Shown here piece after piece: positions 8,328 to 17,042 of a stretch of DNA of 30,502 bases (position 1 is its first letter; every line of letters begins with the position of its first letter). The DNA lies in assembly GCA_964421675.1 (NCBI GenBank), contig CAYQXV010000037.1, positions 1-30,502 of the forward strand. Direction: 5' to 3'. Source of the DNA: CALLPQ01 sp964421675 (lineage in GTDB: Bacteria; Pseudomonadota; Alphaproteobacteria; Caulobacterales; Parvularculaceae). The translations under genes and the position numbers were made by a program. Below the pieces are notes generated by a model. It was not told where the DNA came from and searched no databases. It was given only the letters and a program-made list of their open reading frames with translations.

Positions 8328-8382
8328 GGCCCCTTTTCCGGCCGGGGCCATTGCCGAAATTCATGCTCGTTTTAAAGGGGCC
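8328..8382 (-). promoter_or_regulatory. Competing G/C hairpin arms between thiS and thiG
   Basis: Read on the minus strand, this spacer has GGCCCC at 8382–8377, a second GGCCCC at 8349–8344, and one GGGGCC at 8333–8328 that can pair with either. The nearer pairing gives a 6-bp G/C stem with a 10-nt loop. No U-tract follows, so it is not a conventional terminator. It could affect RNA stability or the ThiS:ThiG ratio. That role is inference from pairing alone. Confidence 0.3.
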
Positions 8383-8406
8383 ACGCACGCGCGCCGCCCG
8401 CATCGC

Positions 8407-8607
8407 TCAACCGCCACCGACAAATTGGACGATTTCAATGCGGTCTCCAGCGTTCAGAGCGGTTTGCTCCCATGCGGATTTCGGCACGATCTCCAAATTT
8501 CGCTCAATCGCCATTTTGCGCGGCTCTAATCCAAGATGGTCAATCAATTGGATAAGGCTCGACGGGCTCTCAATTTGATGGGCCTGACCGTTCACAAAGA
8601 TTTCCAT
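8407..8607 (-). CDS. thiS: Sulfur carrier protein ThiS
   Basis: Ubiquitin-like sulfur carrier of 66 aa. Its C-terminal glycine is adenylated and thiocarboxylated, and then donates sulfur to ThiG. The beta-grasp pattern MEIFVNG…LNAGDRIEIVQFVGGG is clear, and the required C-terminal Gly-Gly is present with no trailing residue. I start at the ATG at 8607; a GTG two codons upstream (8613) is also possible, and neither has a strong ribosome binding site. It lies 97 nt upstream of thiG. No TPP riboswitch motif (CTGAGA, or the ACCTGATCTGG block) is visible upstream. Confidence 0.92.
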   Translation of the reverse strand: MEIFVNGQAHQIESPSSLIQLIDHLGLEPRKMAIERNLEIVPKSAWEQTALNAGDRIEIVQFVGGG

Positions 8608-8711
8608 CGACACTCAATCCGACCTATCGTGCGGCGCCAAATCACGCTGCTTATCGCTAAATTGCCCGTTAGAGGGCCGGTCCACCTTGCTTGGCAGCGC
8701 AAACCAACCTC

Positions 8712-8739
8712 TGTATAGCAAATTCGTAACAGGTTTCAC
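8712..8739 (-). promoter_or_regulatory. Possible thiS promoter
   Basis: On the minus strand GTGAAA (8739–8734) and TATACA (8717–8712) are separated by 16 nt, resembling a housekeeping promoter firing toward thiS with a leader of roughly 95 nt. It lies in the 217-nt divergent region between thiS and aroQ, where I see no other gene. Confidence 0.3.
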
Positions 8740-8824
8740 CTACGCATGGCGTGGTTGAAAAACAAGATCACACAGCGAACAAAGCGCGCAGATCGGCGTC
8801 AAATTACCCATGATAGGAGCCGTT

Positions 8825-9286
8825 ATGGCATCCAAAACCGCTAAATCTACTATCCATCTGCTGAACGGGCCCAATCTCAACCTATTGGGGACCCGCGAGC
8901 CGGAAATTTATGGCACGCAGACGCTGAGCGATATTGAGGCCATGGCGAAGAAAACCGCCCAAGATCTCAATCTTGGATTGGTGTTTCGCCAGACCAATAG
9001 CGAAGGCACGCTGATTGATCAGGTCCACACCGCGCTCACCGAAGCGGCCGGGCTAATCATCAATCCAGGGGCTTATACCCACACCTCGATTGCGCTTCAC
9101 GATGCACTGCTCGCTTTGTCGATCCCGAAAATCGAACTTCACCTGTCGAACATCCATGCGCGCGAGCCTTTTCGCCGCCAATCTTATGCGGGTATGGCCT
9201 GTGACGGGGTGATTTGCGGATTTGGGGCAAACGGCTATCGCTATGCGATTGAGGCAATGAACACGCTGTTATCACAGGTCGATTAA
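8825..9286 (+). CDS. aroQ: Type II 3-dehydroquinate dehydratase
   Basis: Dodecameric cytosolic enzyme (153 aa) converting 3-dehydroquinate to 3-dehydroshikimate in aromatic amino-acid synthesis. Motifs: LNGPNLNLLGTREPEIYG with the catalytic tyrosine (Y29), INPGAYTHTS (N80 and following), and ELHLSNIHAREPFR with the catalytic histidine (H111). The ATG at 8825 is chosen because AGGAG sits 5 nt upstream; an in-frame ATG at 8810 would overlap that site. aroQ directly ahead of accB–accC is a common alphaproteobacterial arrangement. Confidence 0.96.
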   Translation: MASKTAKSTIHLLNGPNLNLLGTREPEIYGTQTLSDIEAMAKKTAQDLNLGLVFRQTNSEGTLIDQVHTALTEAAGLIINPGAYTHTSIALHDALLALSIPKIELHLSNIHAREPFRRQSYAGMACDGVICGFGANGYRYAIEAMNTLLSQVD

Positions 9287-9364
9287 AACGGTCGACAAGA
9301 GCGCAGTTGCAGCCTAAACCAAGATTCACCACAAAAATATAAGACTTAAAAGGTTAGAATTTTC

Positions 9365-9832
9365 ATGCCTGAAGCCAAAACCAAATCTCTCGATCTGGAA
9401 GCGGGTTGGATTAGAGAGTTGGCAAATATTCTCTCAGAAACCGGCCTCACCGAGGTTGAAATAGAAAAAAACGATATCCGTTTACGCGTTTCTCGCCAGG
9501 GTGGCACCGTTAGTGCTGCGGCAATTCCAGCAGCGCAAGTCCTTGCCGATATCCCCGCACAGTCGGCGGACCCGGCAACACCGGCGCCGGTAGACCATCC
9601 GGGTACGGTACGTTCGCCCATCGTTGGCACCGCCTATCTGTCCCCTTCCCCCGGCGCGCCCACCTTTGTCGGTGTTGGCGACACGGTCAAAGAAGGGCAG
9701 ACGGTGATGATTATTGAAGCGATGAAAACCATGAATCCGATCACCGCGACAAAATCGGGTAAAGTGCATTCGATCCTCGTTACCGACGCCCAACCCGTTG
9801 AATTTGACGACCCGCTTTTAATTATCGAGTAA
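9365..9832 (+). CDS. accB: Biotin carboxyl carrier protein of acetyl-CoA carboxylase
   Basis: Carrier subunit (155 aa) of the acetyl-CoA carboxylase that makes malonyl-CoA for fatty acids. The biotinylation motif EAMKTMN is intact, with the acceptor lysine at K121 in the C-terminal lipoyl-like domain. An N-terminal helical region (about 1–45) is joined to it by an Ala/Pro-rich linker (about 50–80), the usual architecture. It sits 78 nt after aroQ and 61 nt before accC. Confidence 0.96.
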   Translation: MPEAKTKSLDLEAGWIRELANILSETGLTEVEIEKNDIRLRVSRQGGTVSAAAIPAAQVLADIPAQSADPATPAPVDHPGTVRSPIVGTAYLSPSPGAPTFVGVGDTVKEGQTVMIIEAMKTMNPITATKSGKVHSILVTDAQPVEFDDPLLIIE

Positions 9833-9893
9833 AATCCAATGGCGGCCATCCGTGCAATACGCACGAACGGCCCGCCCGATACGCCCAGGTACC

Positions 9894-11246
9894 ATGTTTG
9901 AGAAAGTCCTAATTGCCAATCGCGGCGAAATTGCCTTGCGCATACACCGCGCCTGCAAAGAGCTGGGGATTGCAACCGTTGCCATTCACTCCACAGCCGA
10001 TGCGAACGCCATGCATGTTCGTCTTGCTGATGAGAGTGTGTGCATTGGTCCGCCCGCCCCGCGCGATAGCTATTTGAATATTCCCGCGATTATTTCAGCG
10101 GCCGAAATTACCAATGCCGATGCAATCCATCCAGGCTATGGCTTTTTGTCCGAAAATGCGCGCTTTGCCGAAATCGTTGCCGCGCACAATATTACCTTTA
10201 TTGGACCGACTGCGGAACATATCCGTGTCATGGGCGACAAAATCTCTGCCAAGGAAGCTGTGGGCGCGGCGGGTATTCCGTTGGTTCCAGGTTCCAAAGG
10301 GGCATTGGCGACCATTGACGAGGCGAAAATTGAGGCGGAAAAAATTGGCTATCCGGTCCTCATCAAAGCGGCAAGCGGGGGCGGCGGTAAGGGCATGAAG
10401 CTCGCGCCAACCGCAGGCGATCTCGCTGAAGCCATGGCAACCGCGCAAGCAGAAGCCAGCGCAGCGTTTGGCGATGATAGTGTCTATCTTGAAAAATATC
10501 TCACTCGCCCGCGCCATATCGAAATTCAAATCATTGCCGATGCCCATGGCAATGTTGCCCAACTGGGCGAGCGCGATTGCTCGCTGCAACGTCGCCACCA
10601 AAAAGTGCTCGAAGAAGCGCTGTCTCCGGTCTTAACACAAAAAGAACGTGTACGGATTGGTGAAGTCGCCCGTAAAGCCATCGAAAAGCTTGGCTATCTA
10701 GGCGCGGGAACCATTGAATTTCTCTATGAGAATGGCGAGTTCTATTTCATTGAAATGAATACGCGCCTGCAAGTTGAGCATCCGATCACAGAACAAGTGA
10801 CGAGGATTGACCTTGTCCGGGAACAAATCCGCGTCGCGGCCGGTAAAGAACTCAGCTTCACCCAAGATGATGTCAGCTTTAAAGGCCATGCCATTGAATG
10901 CCGCATCAATGCAGAAGATCCGGTTCATTTCCGCCCCTGCCCCGGTGAAATCACCTATTTTCACGCCCCGGGCGGCCCCGGCGTTCGCTTCGATTCAGCC
11001 ATTTATACCGGCTATAAAATCCCGCCATTTTACGATTCCATGATTGGTAAGCTGGTCGTATTTGGTGATGACAGGCCCCATTGTCTGGCGCGCTTGCGCC
11101 GTGCCTTATCGGAGATGGCCCTGGTCGGCGTTGATTCGACCCTGCCCTTGTTCCTGAGGCTATTGGATGAGCCTGATTTCCAAACAGGCGACTACCATAT
11201 TCACTGGCTCGAAGAATGGCTCGAAAACGCTACTGACACGAACTAA
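9894..11246 (+). CDS. accC: Acetyl-CoA carboxylase, biotin carboxylase subunit
   Basis: ATP-grasp enzyme (450 aa) that carboxylates the biotin of AccB. Visible motifs are the N-terminal KVLIANRGEIALR, the glycine-rich ATP loop KAASGGGGKGMK, RDCSLQRRHQKV, and the catalytic block EMNTRLQVEHPITEQ near residue 287. Length matches the E. coli enzyme (449 aa). I choose the ATG at 9894 since MFEKVLIANRG aligns with the family start. An in-frame GTG at 9852 would add 14 unrelated residues. accC is likely cotranscribed with accB. Confidence 0.97.
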   Translation: MFEKVLIANRGEIALRIHRACKELGIATVAIHSTADANAMHVRLADESVCIGPPAPRDSYLNIPAIISAAEITNADAIHPGYGFLSENARFAEIVAAHNITFIGPTAEHIRVMGDKISAKEAVGAAGIPLVPGSKGALATIDEAKIEAEKIGYPVLIKAASGGGGKGMKLAPTAGDLAEAMATAQAEASAAFGDDSVYLEKYLTRPRHIEIQIIADAHGNVAQLGERDCSLQRRHQKVLEEALSPVLTQKERVRIGEVARKAIEKLGYLGAGTIEFLYENGEFYFIEMNTRLQVEHPITEQVTRIDLVREQIRVAAGKELSFTQDDVSFKGHAIECRINAEDPVHFRPCPGEITYFHAPGGPGVRFDSAIYTGYKIPPFYDSMIGKLVVFGDDRPHCLARLRRALSEMALVGVDSTLPLFLRLLDEPDFQTGDYHIHWLEEWLENATDTN

Positions 11247-11443
11247 TAATACTATAAAAATCGCCTCATCTGACAGAATATAGCGCGCCTGCGCCCCGGA
11301 TCACATAACTGTGGGGGAGAGTTGATATTTTGCTGCCAGACGCGCATTGTTCCCCAAATTTTGGGCAAATAGCAGACAAATCACAAAACCTAGACACCGA
11401 CTCTTAGATTTACATCGCAGACATAACCGTTGGAGAATCCCCC

Positions 11444-13567
11444 TTGAAATCACCAATTTTGACCTCATCCGTTTCGAAAATTGGCGCCAGCCTGTTTCTC
11501 GGTGCCAGCTTGATCGCTCTGAGTGCATGCTCCAATGAGCAAGGCTACGAAAGCTCAACGACAACAACAGAGCAAACAAGCGCCCCCGCCACCAAGGCGC
11601 AAACCGTCGACCAGTCACCGGAACTTGGTGACTTTGGCATCAAAGTTGAGGATGTGGACGCAAGCGTTTCGCCCGGCGATGACTTCTTCACCCATGTTGG
11701 CGGTTTGTGGATGGATAGCTTTGAGCTTCCGGGCGACAGATCAACATACGGATCATTCACGGTTCTCGCCGAACGCTCAGAGCAGCGTGTGCGCAAAATC
11801 ATTGAAGATTCTGCAACTTCAAACGCAGCGGCAGGAACCGTTGAGCAAAAAATCGGTGATTTCTTTGCCAGCTTCACCGACACAGACGCAATCAATGATA
11901 AAGGCCTTGCCCCTCTGCAACCGGAGATGGATGCCATCCAAGCGATTTCATCGAAACAAGATCTCGTGCGGGCCTTTGCAAGACCTGACCTGCTATCGAG
12001 CGCCCCCGTTGCAAGCTTTGTCACGGTAGACGCCAAACGTCCTGACCAATATTCAGTATATCTCAGCCAGTCTGGCCTTGGCATGCCAAACAAGTCCTAC
12101 TATCAGGACGAAAAATTTGCCGACAAACGCCCGCTTTATAAAGAGTATATGACAAATATGCTGTCATTGGCTGGCCTTGATAATGCCGCCGAGCGGGCAC
12201 AGGCTGTTTATGAACTCGAAGAACAGATTGCTGCTGTGCACTGGGAACCAGCAAAGCGCCGCAATCGTGATTTAACCTACAATCTAAAATCGATTGGTGA
12301 GCTCAAAGAATTTGCGCCCGGCATTGATTGGTCGGCGATGTTCTCTGCGAACGGATTATCCGGCGAGCGTGAATTTGTCTTACGCGAAGATGATGCCATT
12401 CAAGGGTTGGCCGCTATCGTCGATAGCGCACCGAATGATGTGTGGAAAGACTATCTGACGTTCCACCTGCTACGCAACAATGCGGGCGTTCTGCCGTCCG
12501 AATTTGATGAAGCAACATTTGCCTTTTACAGCACAGGCTTGCGCGGCATTCCCCAACAGCGCGAACGCTGGAAACGCGGCGTGACTGCGGTAAATGGTTC
12601 TCTTGGTGAGGCCGTTGGACAAGTTTATGTCGAGCGCCACTTCCCCGATGACAGCAAAGCAAAAATGGATGTGCTGGTGAAAAATCTTCGCCTGGCCCTT
12701 GATGAGCGTCTCGACACGCTTCCATGGATGAGTGCAGCGACAAAAGACCAGGCCCATGACAAGCTTGCCAAGTTCACGCCAAAAATTGGCTATCCGGAAA
12801 AATGGGAAGATTATTCCAAACTGGAAGTTGTACGCGGCGACGCCTATGGCAATGCCAAACGCGCAAATATGTTTCGTTGGGAAGAGTCAATTGCCCGTCT
12901 TGGCGGCCCAATTGATAAAACGGAATGGGGCATGACACCGCAAAGGGTGAACGCCTATTATTCTTCATCCCGCAACGAAATTGTTTTCCCGGCGGCTATT
13001 CTTCAGGCGCCATTCTTTGATCCGTTTGCAGATCCTGCGGTAAATTATGGCGGCATCGGCGCGGTTATTGGCCATGAAATCGGACACGGATTTGATGATC
13101 AGGGCTCTAAATCAGATGGCGATGGACGCTTGCGCAATTGGTGGACGGACGAAGATCGTAAAAACTTCGAAGAACTCACAAGCAAGCTTGGTGCACAATA
13201 TGCAAGCTATGAGCCTTTCCCCGGCTTTCCAATAAAACCTGACCTGACCATGGGTGAGAATATTGGCGATATTGGCGGACTTGCTATGGCCTACCACGCC
13301 TACAAGATTTCTCTTAACGGCGAAGAAGCCCCAATCATTGGCGGTTATACGGGCGACCAGCGGTTCTTTATGGCTTGGGCACAAGTCTGGAAGCGGGTTG
13401 CGCGCGAGGATGCGGTTAAAAACCAAATTGAAACGGACCCACACTCCCCGGCAAAATATCGGGTGAACGGTGTCGTTCGCAATATGGAAGCCTGGTATGA
13501 GGCTTTCGACGTTTCCGAAGATGACGATCTCTACTTAGCTCCAGAGGATCGTGTTCAAATCTGGTAG
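11444..13567 (+). CDS. M13-family (neprilysin-like) zinc metallopeptidase, lipoprotein
   Basis: Exported oligopeptidase of 707 aa. The N terminus is a lipoprotein signal peptide with lipobox LSAC (C29), followed by a Ser/Thr-rich linker and the M13 N-terminal domain (DFFTHVGGLWMDS). Zinc site: HEIGH at 544–548, with the third ligand E605 in GENIGDIGG (D609 also conserved). The NAYYSSSRNEIVFPAAIL substrate-binding block, including the Asn-Ala-Tyr motif of M13, and the C-terminal YRVNGVVRN are present. The start is a TTG at 11444 with GGAG 9 nt upstream; no better start preserves the signal peptide. It probably trims peptides in the periplasm, anchored to a membrane. The gene ends in a strong terminator. 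Confidence 0.94.
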   Translation: MKSPILTSSVSKIGASLFLGASLIALSACSNEQGYESSTTTTEQTSAPATKAQTVDQSPELGDFGIKVEDVDASVSPGDDFFTHVGGLWMDSFELPGDRSTYGSFTVLAERSEQRVRKIIEDSATSNAAAGTVEQKIGDFFASFTDTDAINDKGLAPLQPEMDAIQAISSKQDLVRAFARPDLLSSAPVASFVTVDAKRPDQYSVYLSQSGLGMPNKSYYQDEKFADKRPLYKEYMTNMLSLAGLDNAAERAQAVYELEEQIAAVHWEPAKRRNRDLTYNLKSIGELKEFAPGIDWSAMFSANGLSGEREFVLREDDAIQGLAAIVDSAPNDVWKDYLTFHLLRNNAGVLPSEFDEATFAFYSTGLRGIPQQRERWKRGVTAVNGSLGEAVGQVYVERHFPDDSKAKMDVLVKNLRLALDERLDTLPWMSAATKDQAHDKLAKFTPKIGYPEKWEDYSKLEVVRGDAYGNAKRANMFRWEESIARLGGPIDKTEWGMTPQRVNAYYSSSRNEIVFPAAILQAPFFDPFADPAVNYGGIGAVIGHEIGHGFDDQGSKSDGDGRLRNWWTDEDRKNFEELTSKLGAQYASYEPFPGFPIKPDLTMGENIGDIGGLAMAYHAYKISLNGEEAPIIGGYTGDQRFFMAWAQVWKRVAREDAVKNQIETDPHSPAKYRVNGVVRNMEAWYEAFDVSEDDDLYLAPEDRVQIW

Positions 13568-13577
13568 ATCAATTTTG

Positions 13578-13612
13578 ATAAGGCGCCCTTCGCGGGCGCC
13601 TTATTGCTTTTA
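13578..13612 (+). terminator. Rho-independent terminator of the M13 peptidase gene
   Basis: An 11-bp perfect stem (13578–13588 with 13594–13604, core AAGGCGCCC) with loop TTCGC is followed by a T-rich tract (13605–13612). It starts 11 nt after the peptidase stop codon. Confidence 0.9.
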
Positions 13613-13648
13613 TGTTGCGTAGTAAGACAATCTTGCCTTTGTAAGATA

Positions 13649-13748
13649 NNNNNNNNNNNNNNNNNNNNNNNNNNNNNNNNNNNNNNNNNNNNNNNNNNNN
13701 NNNNNNNNNNNNNNNNNNNNNNNNNNNNNNNNNNNNNNNNNNNNNNNN
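13649..13748. other. 100-N scaffold gap
   Basis: Exactly 100 N, a standard placeholder of unknown true length. It falls between the M13 terminator and the S9 peptidase, ending 16 nt before the S9 start, so the S9 promoter is probably hidden. I found no sequence shared by the two flanks. Confidence 0.95.
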
Positions 13749-13764
13749 GACAGAAAGTCACCTC

Positions 13765-15938
13765 ATGATGAAAAAACCATCTCTCACAGCGCTCATTGCC
13801 GCGGTTAGCCTTACCGGCACGCTCGGCTTAAGCCCAGTGTCCGCCGCATTCGCAGAAGACGGCGCGTCCACTGAATTTCGCACCTATGATGCGGCCACAT
13901 TTTTCAACACCACTGATTATTCTCTGGCCGGCGCAACCGCCTTCTCGCCAGATGGCAAAAGCATGTTGATCTCATCCAATGAAACCGGTGTTTTCAATGC
14001 ATATCGGCTGGATCTGGAAACGGGTGAGCAAACCGCTTTAACCACGTCCGACACCAATGCCACTTTCGCGGTAAGCTATTTCCCCGATGGCGAGCGCATT
14101 CTTACCAGCGCTGATGGCGGCGGCGATGAACTCAACCACATCTTTGTGCGCCTCGCCGATGGTACGACCACGGACTTAACACCGGGCGATAATGTCAAAG
14201 CCTCCTTTGTTGACTGGTCCGATGACGGCACCTCCTTCATTATTCAAAGCAATGTCCGTGATTCAAAATTCTTCGATCTGTATAGAATTGATGCACAGAC
14301 CTATAATTCCACATTGATGTTTGAAAATGACCTTGCACTCGAAAACATCGTCCTCTCGCGCGATGGGCGCTATGTTGCCGGCGTGAAAGCAAACACAAGC
14401 GCTGATGATGATATTTTCATTGTCGACCTGAACGGCAATGAGATTGTTCCCAATAAAATTACAAACAATCAAACAGAAATCGCCCACCGTGTGTTCAGCT
14501 TTACCCCCGATGGATCAAAACTGGTTTATGGCACTGATGAATTTGGCGAATTTTTTCAAGCCCACACATATGAACTCGCAACGGGTCAGACCGCTCCCTT
14601 AATTGTTGAAGATTGGGATGTGTCTTATGTTGGCTATTCAAAATCGGGCAGGTACCGGGTGAGCGGCGTCAATGCGGATGCCTCACTGGTTGCGACCATT
14701 ACCAAGCTTCCAAAACGCGGTCGCCGCGCCAAAACCCTGAAAACAATAAGCTTGCCAGACAGCTTACCGGCGGGCGATCTGCGGCAAATTCGGTTTTCTC
14801 CTGATGAGAAAACAATCGCCTTTGCCCTGAACGCGTCAAACGCACCAAGCAATATTTACACGGTTGATCTGCGCAGAAAGAAAGCAACGCGCCATACACA
14901 AGCGCTGCCCGAGCAGATAGAGCCCGCGCATTTGGTGAGCGCGACCGTGCAGCGTTATAAGAGTTTCGACGGCACTGTTATTCCCGGCATTTTGTACAAA
15001 CCAAAACAAGCAAGTGCTGACCATCCGGTTCCCGCTCTTGTCTGGGTCCATGGCGGGCCCGGCGGGCAAAGCCGCGTTGGCTATTCAGCGGCTATCCAGC
15101 ATTTGGTCAATCACGGCTATGCAGTGTTTGCCGCAAATAATCGCGGGTCGATTGGCTATGGCAAAACATTCTATCATATGGATGATAAAGCGCACGGCGA
15201 AAGCGATCTTCGCGATATTGTCGAGGCCGGCAATTGGTTGGCCGAGCAAGACTGGGTTGATGGAGAACGCGTCGGCGTTATTGGCGGCTCTTATGGGGGC
15301 TATATGACGGTTGCCGCCCTCGCTTTCCATCCTGATGCATTTGATGTTGGCATCGATATTTTCGGCGTCACCAATTGGGTGCGGACATTGAAGTCTATTC
15401 CGCCTTGGTGGGAATCGTTCCGCGCAAGCCTTTATGATGAAATGGGCGACCCGGCGACAGACGAAGAGCGGCTTCACAGAATTTCACCGCTGTTCCATGC
15501 GGAAAATATCACCAAGCCATTGCTGGTGGTTCAAGGCGCCAATGATCCGCGCGTATTGCAGGTAGAGAGCGATGAGATGGTTGAGGCGGTGCGCAAAAAT
15601 GGCGTACCCGTTGAATATCTCATCTTCCCCGATGAAGGGCATGGCTTCTTGAGACGCGATAATCGCATTGCCGCTTCCGGGGCATATGTGAAGTTTCTTG
15701 ATACCTATCTGAAAGGTAAGCAGGTACCGGCTGCGAATGATAATGCAGAAGCGGCGGCGCCTGTGGCTACGGAGGCGGCGGCACCCGCTGCGCCTAGAGC
15801 CAGCCATCGTTCGGGTAGCAANNNNNNNNNNNNNNNNNNNNNNNNNNNNNNNNNNNNNNNNNNNNNNNNNNNNNNNNNNNNNNNNNNNNNNNNNNNNNNN
15901 NNNNNNNNNNNNNNNNNNNNNGTTCGGGTAGCAAATAA
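13765..15938 (+). CDS. S9-family serine peptidase (prolyl-oligopeptidase-like), exported
   Basis: A signal peptide (about 1–30, with an AFAED-like cleavage region) is followed by a beta-propeller with WD40/TolB-like repeats (about 50–380; FSPDGKSML, YFPDGERIL, FTPDGSKLVYG). A C-terminal alpha/beta-hydrolase domain follows. Catalytic triad: S509 in GGSYGGYM, D594 in GANDPR, H626 in DEGHGF. It likely cleaves short peptides in the periplasm. The C terminus is Ala/Pro-rich and is interrupted by a 100-N gap. A 13-nt sequence, GTTCGGGTAGCAA, flanks both sides of the gap. If the contigs overlap there, the frame ends …SGSK at the TAA at 15936–15938, giving 686 aa. Reading through 100 N would end at 15951 instead. 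Start ATG at 13765 or 13768. Confidence 0.92.
15822..15921. other. 100-N scaffold gap inside the S9 peptidase tail
   Basis: Exactly 100 N flanked by identical 13-mers (15809–15821 and 15922–15934). This suggests that the two contigs really overlap and that no sequence is missing. Confidence 0.9.
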
Positions 15939-15962
15939 GCCTGCTGCGTAACGCGCTTTACT

Positions 15963-16008
15963 AAAAAACCATGGCCTGGCCGGTGCACCGCACTGGCCAG
16001 GCCTTTTT
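15963..16008. terminator. Bidirectional terminator between the S9 and DUF1244 genes
   Basis: A 14-bp stem (15973–15986 with 15990–16003, one G·T wobble, loop ACC) has TTTTT after it and AAAAAA at 15963–15968 before it. It can therefore terminate transcription from both converging genes. Confidence 0.88.
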
Positions 16009-16033
16009 ATTTCTAGTCTGCTCAATGGAAAGT

Positions 16034-16357
16034 TTAGCTTTTATTCGCCCGGTTCAACGCTTCGAGCTGTTCAGGTGTCGCAGGTTTTTGAAACTTATCC
16101 TTCCAATCCCCATAGGCCATGCCGTAAATAAAATTGCGCGCCTCCTCAGCGCTCACCTCAAAGCCCAGCTCATCGGCTTGCGTCTTCGTCCATTTGCCAA
16201 GGCAATTGCGACAAAAATCAGCAAGGATCATGAGGTCAATATTTTGAACATCTTTGCGATCATCAAGATGGGAAAGCAATCGACGAAAAACCGCCGCCTG
16301 CAAACGATCGCGCTCAGCGTCTTGCAATCCAAATGCATCGTCAAATTTATCGCTCAT
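16034..16357 (-). CDS. DUF1244 family protein
   Basis: Cytosolic protein of 107 aa from the chosen start. The motifs DVQNIDLMILADFCRNCLGKW and EEARNFIYGMAYGDWK identify DUF1244, a small helical family common in Alpha- and Gammaproteobacteria with no established function. The ATG at 16357 has GAGG 9 nt upstream. An in-frame ATG at 16375 would add six residues (MNEAMT). A single FCRNC cysteine pair is conserved. It is followed by a bidirectional terminator and appears monocistronic. Confidence 0.88.
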   Translation of the reverse strand: MSDKFDDAFGLQDAERDRLQAAVFRRLLSHLDDRKDVQNIDLMILADFCRNCLGKWTKTQADELGFEVSAEEARNFIYGMAYGDWKDKFQKPATPEQLEALNRANKS

Positions 16358-16427
16358 CGTCATCGCCTCATTCATCGCTAGCTTGTTTTAAGGTTGAATA
16401 TATTTTGCTTAAATTATTCGGGTCAAA

Positions 16428-17042
16428 TTAAACACGCAGCATTGCGCGCGCTGGTTTGCGCAAATAGGCAAGCCCGGCAATGGCGATAAAGAAAATCGAC
16501 CAGACGAAATATTCCTCGCAGACAACCGCAAAATACCAGGTAAGGGAGACGCTATTGGCCATCTCCAAAATTACAAAATTGAAATGCGTAACTGCGAAAA
16601 ATACCGCATTTGCCATTAGCGCTCCCATCGCAAATATGCCAGCGCTGATATATTTGTCGCGAAACAAGGCCGTTGCGAGCGCCAAATAGGAAACGCCGCT
16701 CAGCGTTAACGCCCCGATCAATAAAAACGGATTTAAAAGGGAGCTCTCTATGCCGCCGCGCTGGAACAGCGATAGGGCGAGATAGGCCTTCGCGCCTGCC
16801 CATGATATCGCGGCAAGGGCGAGTATAATTCTCAAGGGTTTTTCATAAGACAGCATGCGGAACGTCTCCTTCATTAGGGCCAGATAGCAGCCAATTGCGA
16901 AAATCACCGCATCTTTGGGCGGTTGGATTGAGTCTATTTCTGCGGTCATCGCACGCACCCATTCCGAATTGGAGGTGCGCATGGTTTTGCGGAATAATGA
17001 ATGTGCGCCTTTGCCTATGAGCTGGCGGAGTTTTTGTTTCAC
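16428..17042 (-). CDS. Membrane protein encoded with PadR regulator
   Basis: Uncharacterised 204-aa inner-membrane protein. Residues 1–45 are soluble, with a W-x-x-A-M-x-x-E motif (EWVRAMTAE). After this come about five hydrophobic segments (about 45–60, 70–90, 105–130, 140–165, 175–195). The start is a GTG at 17042 overlapping the padR stop as GTGA (17039–17042), so translation is coupled. Small membrane proteins coupled to PadR regulators are often the regulated output, but no transport or enzymatic motif is visible. I do not assign a function. Confidence 0.75.
   Translation of the reverse strand: MKQKLRQLIGKGAHSLFRKTMRTSNSEWVRAMTAEIDSIQPPKDAVIFAIGCYLALMKETFRMLSYEKPLRIILALAAISWAGAKAYLALSLFQRGGIESSLLNPFLLIGALTLSGVSYLALATALFRDKYISAGIFAMGALMANAVFFAVTHFNFVILEMANSVSLTWYFAVVCEEYFVWSIFFIAIAGLAYLRKPARAMLRV

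Noticed and set aside
8328..8349. Rho-independent terminator between thiS and thiG
   Set aside because: The G/C stem is not followed by T residues on the transcribed strand.
8608..8824. TPP riboswitch ahead of thiS–thiG
   Set aside because: On the minus strand neither the CTGAGA block nor the ACCTGATCTGGATAATGCC-like block is present.
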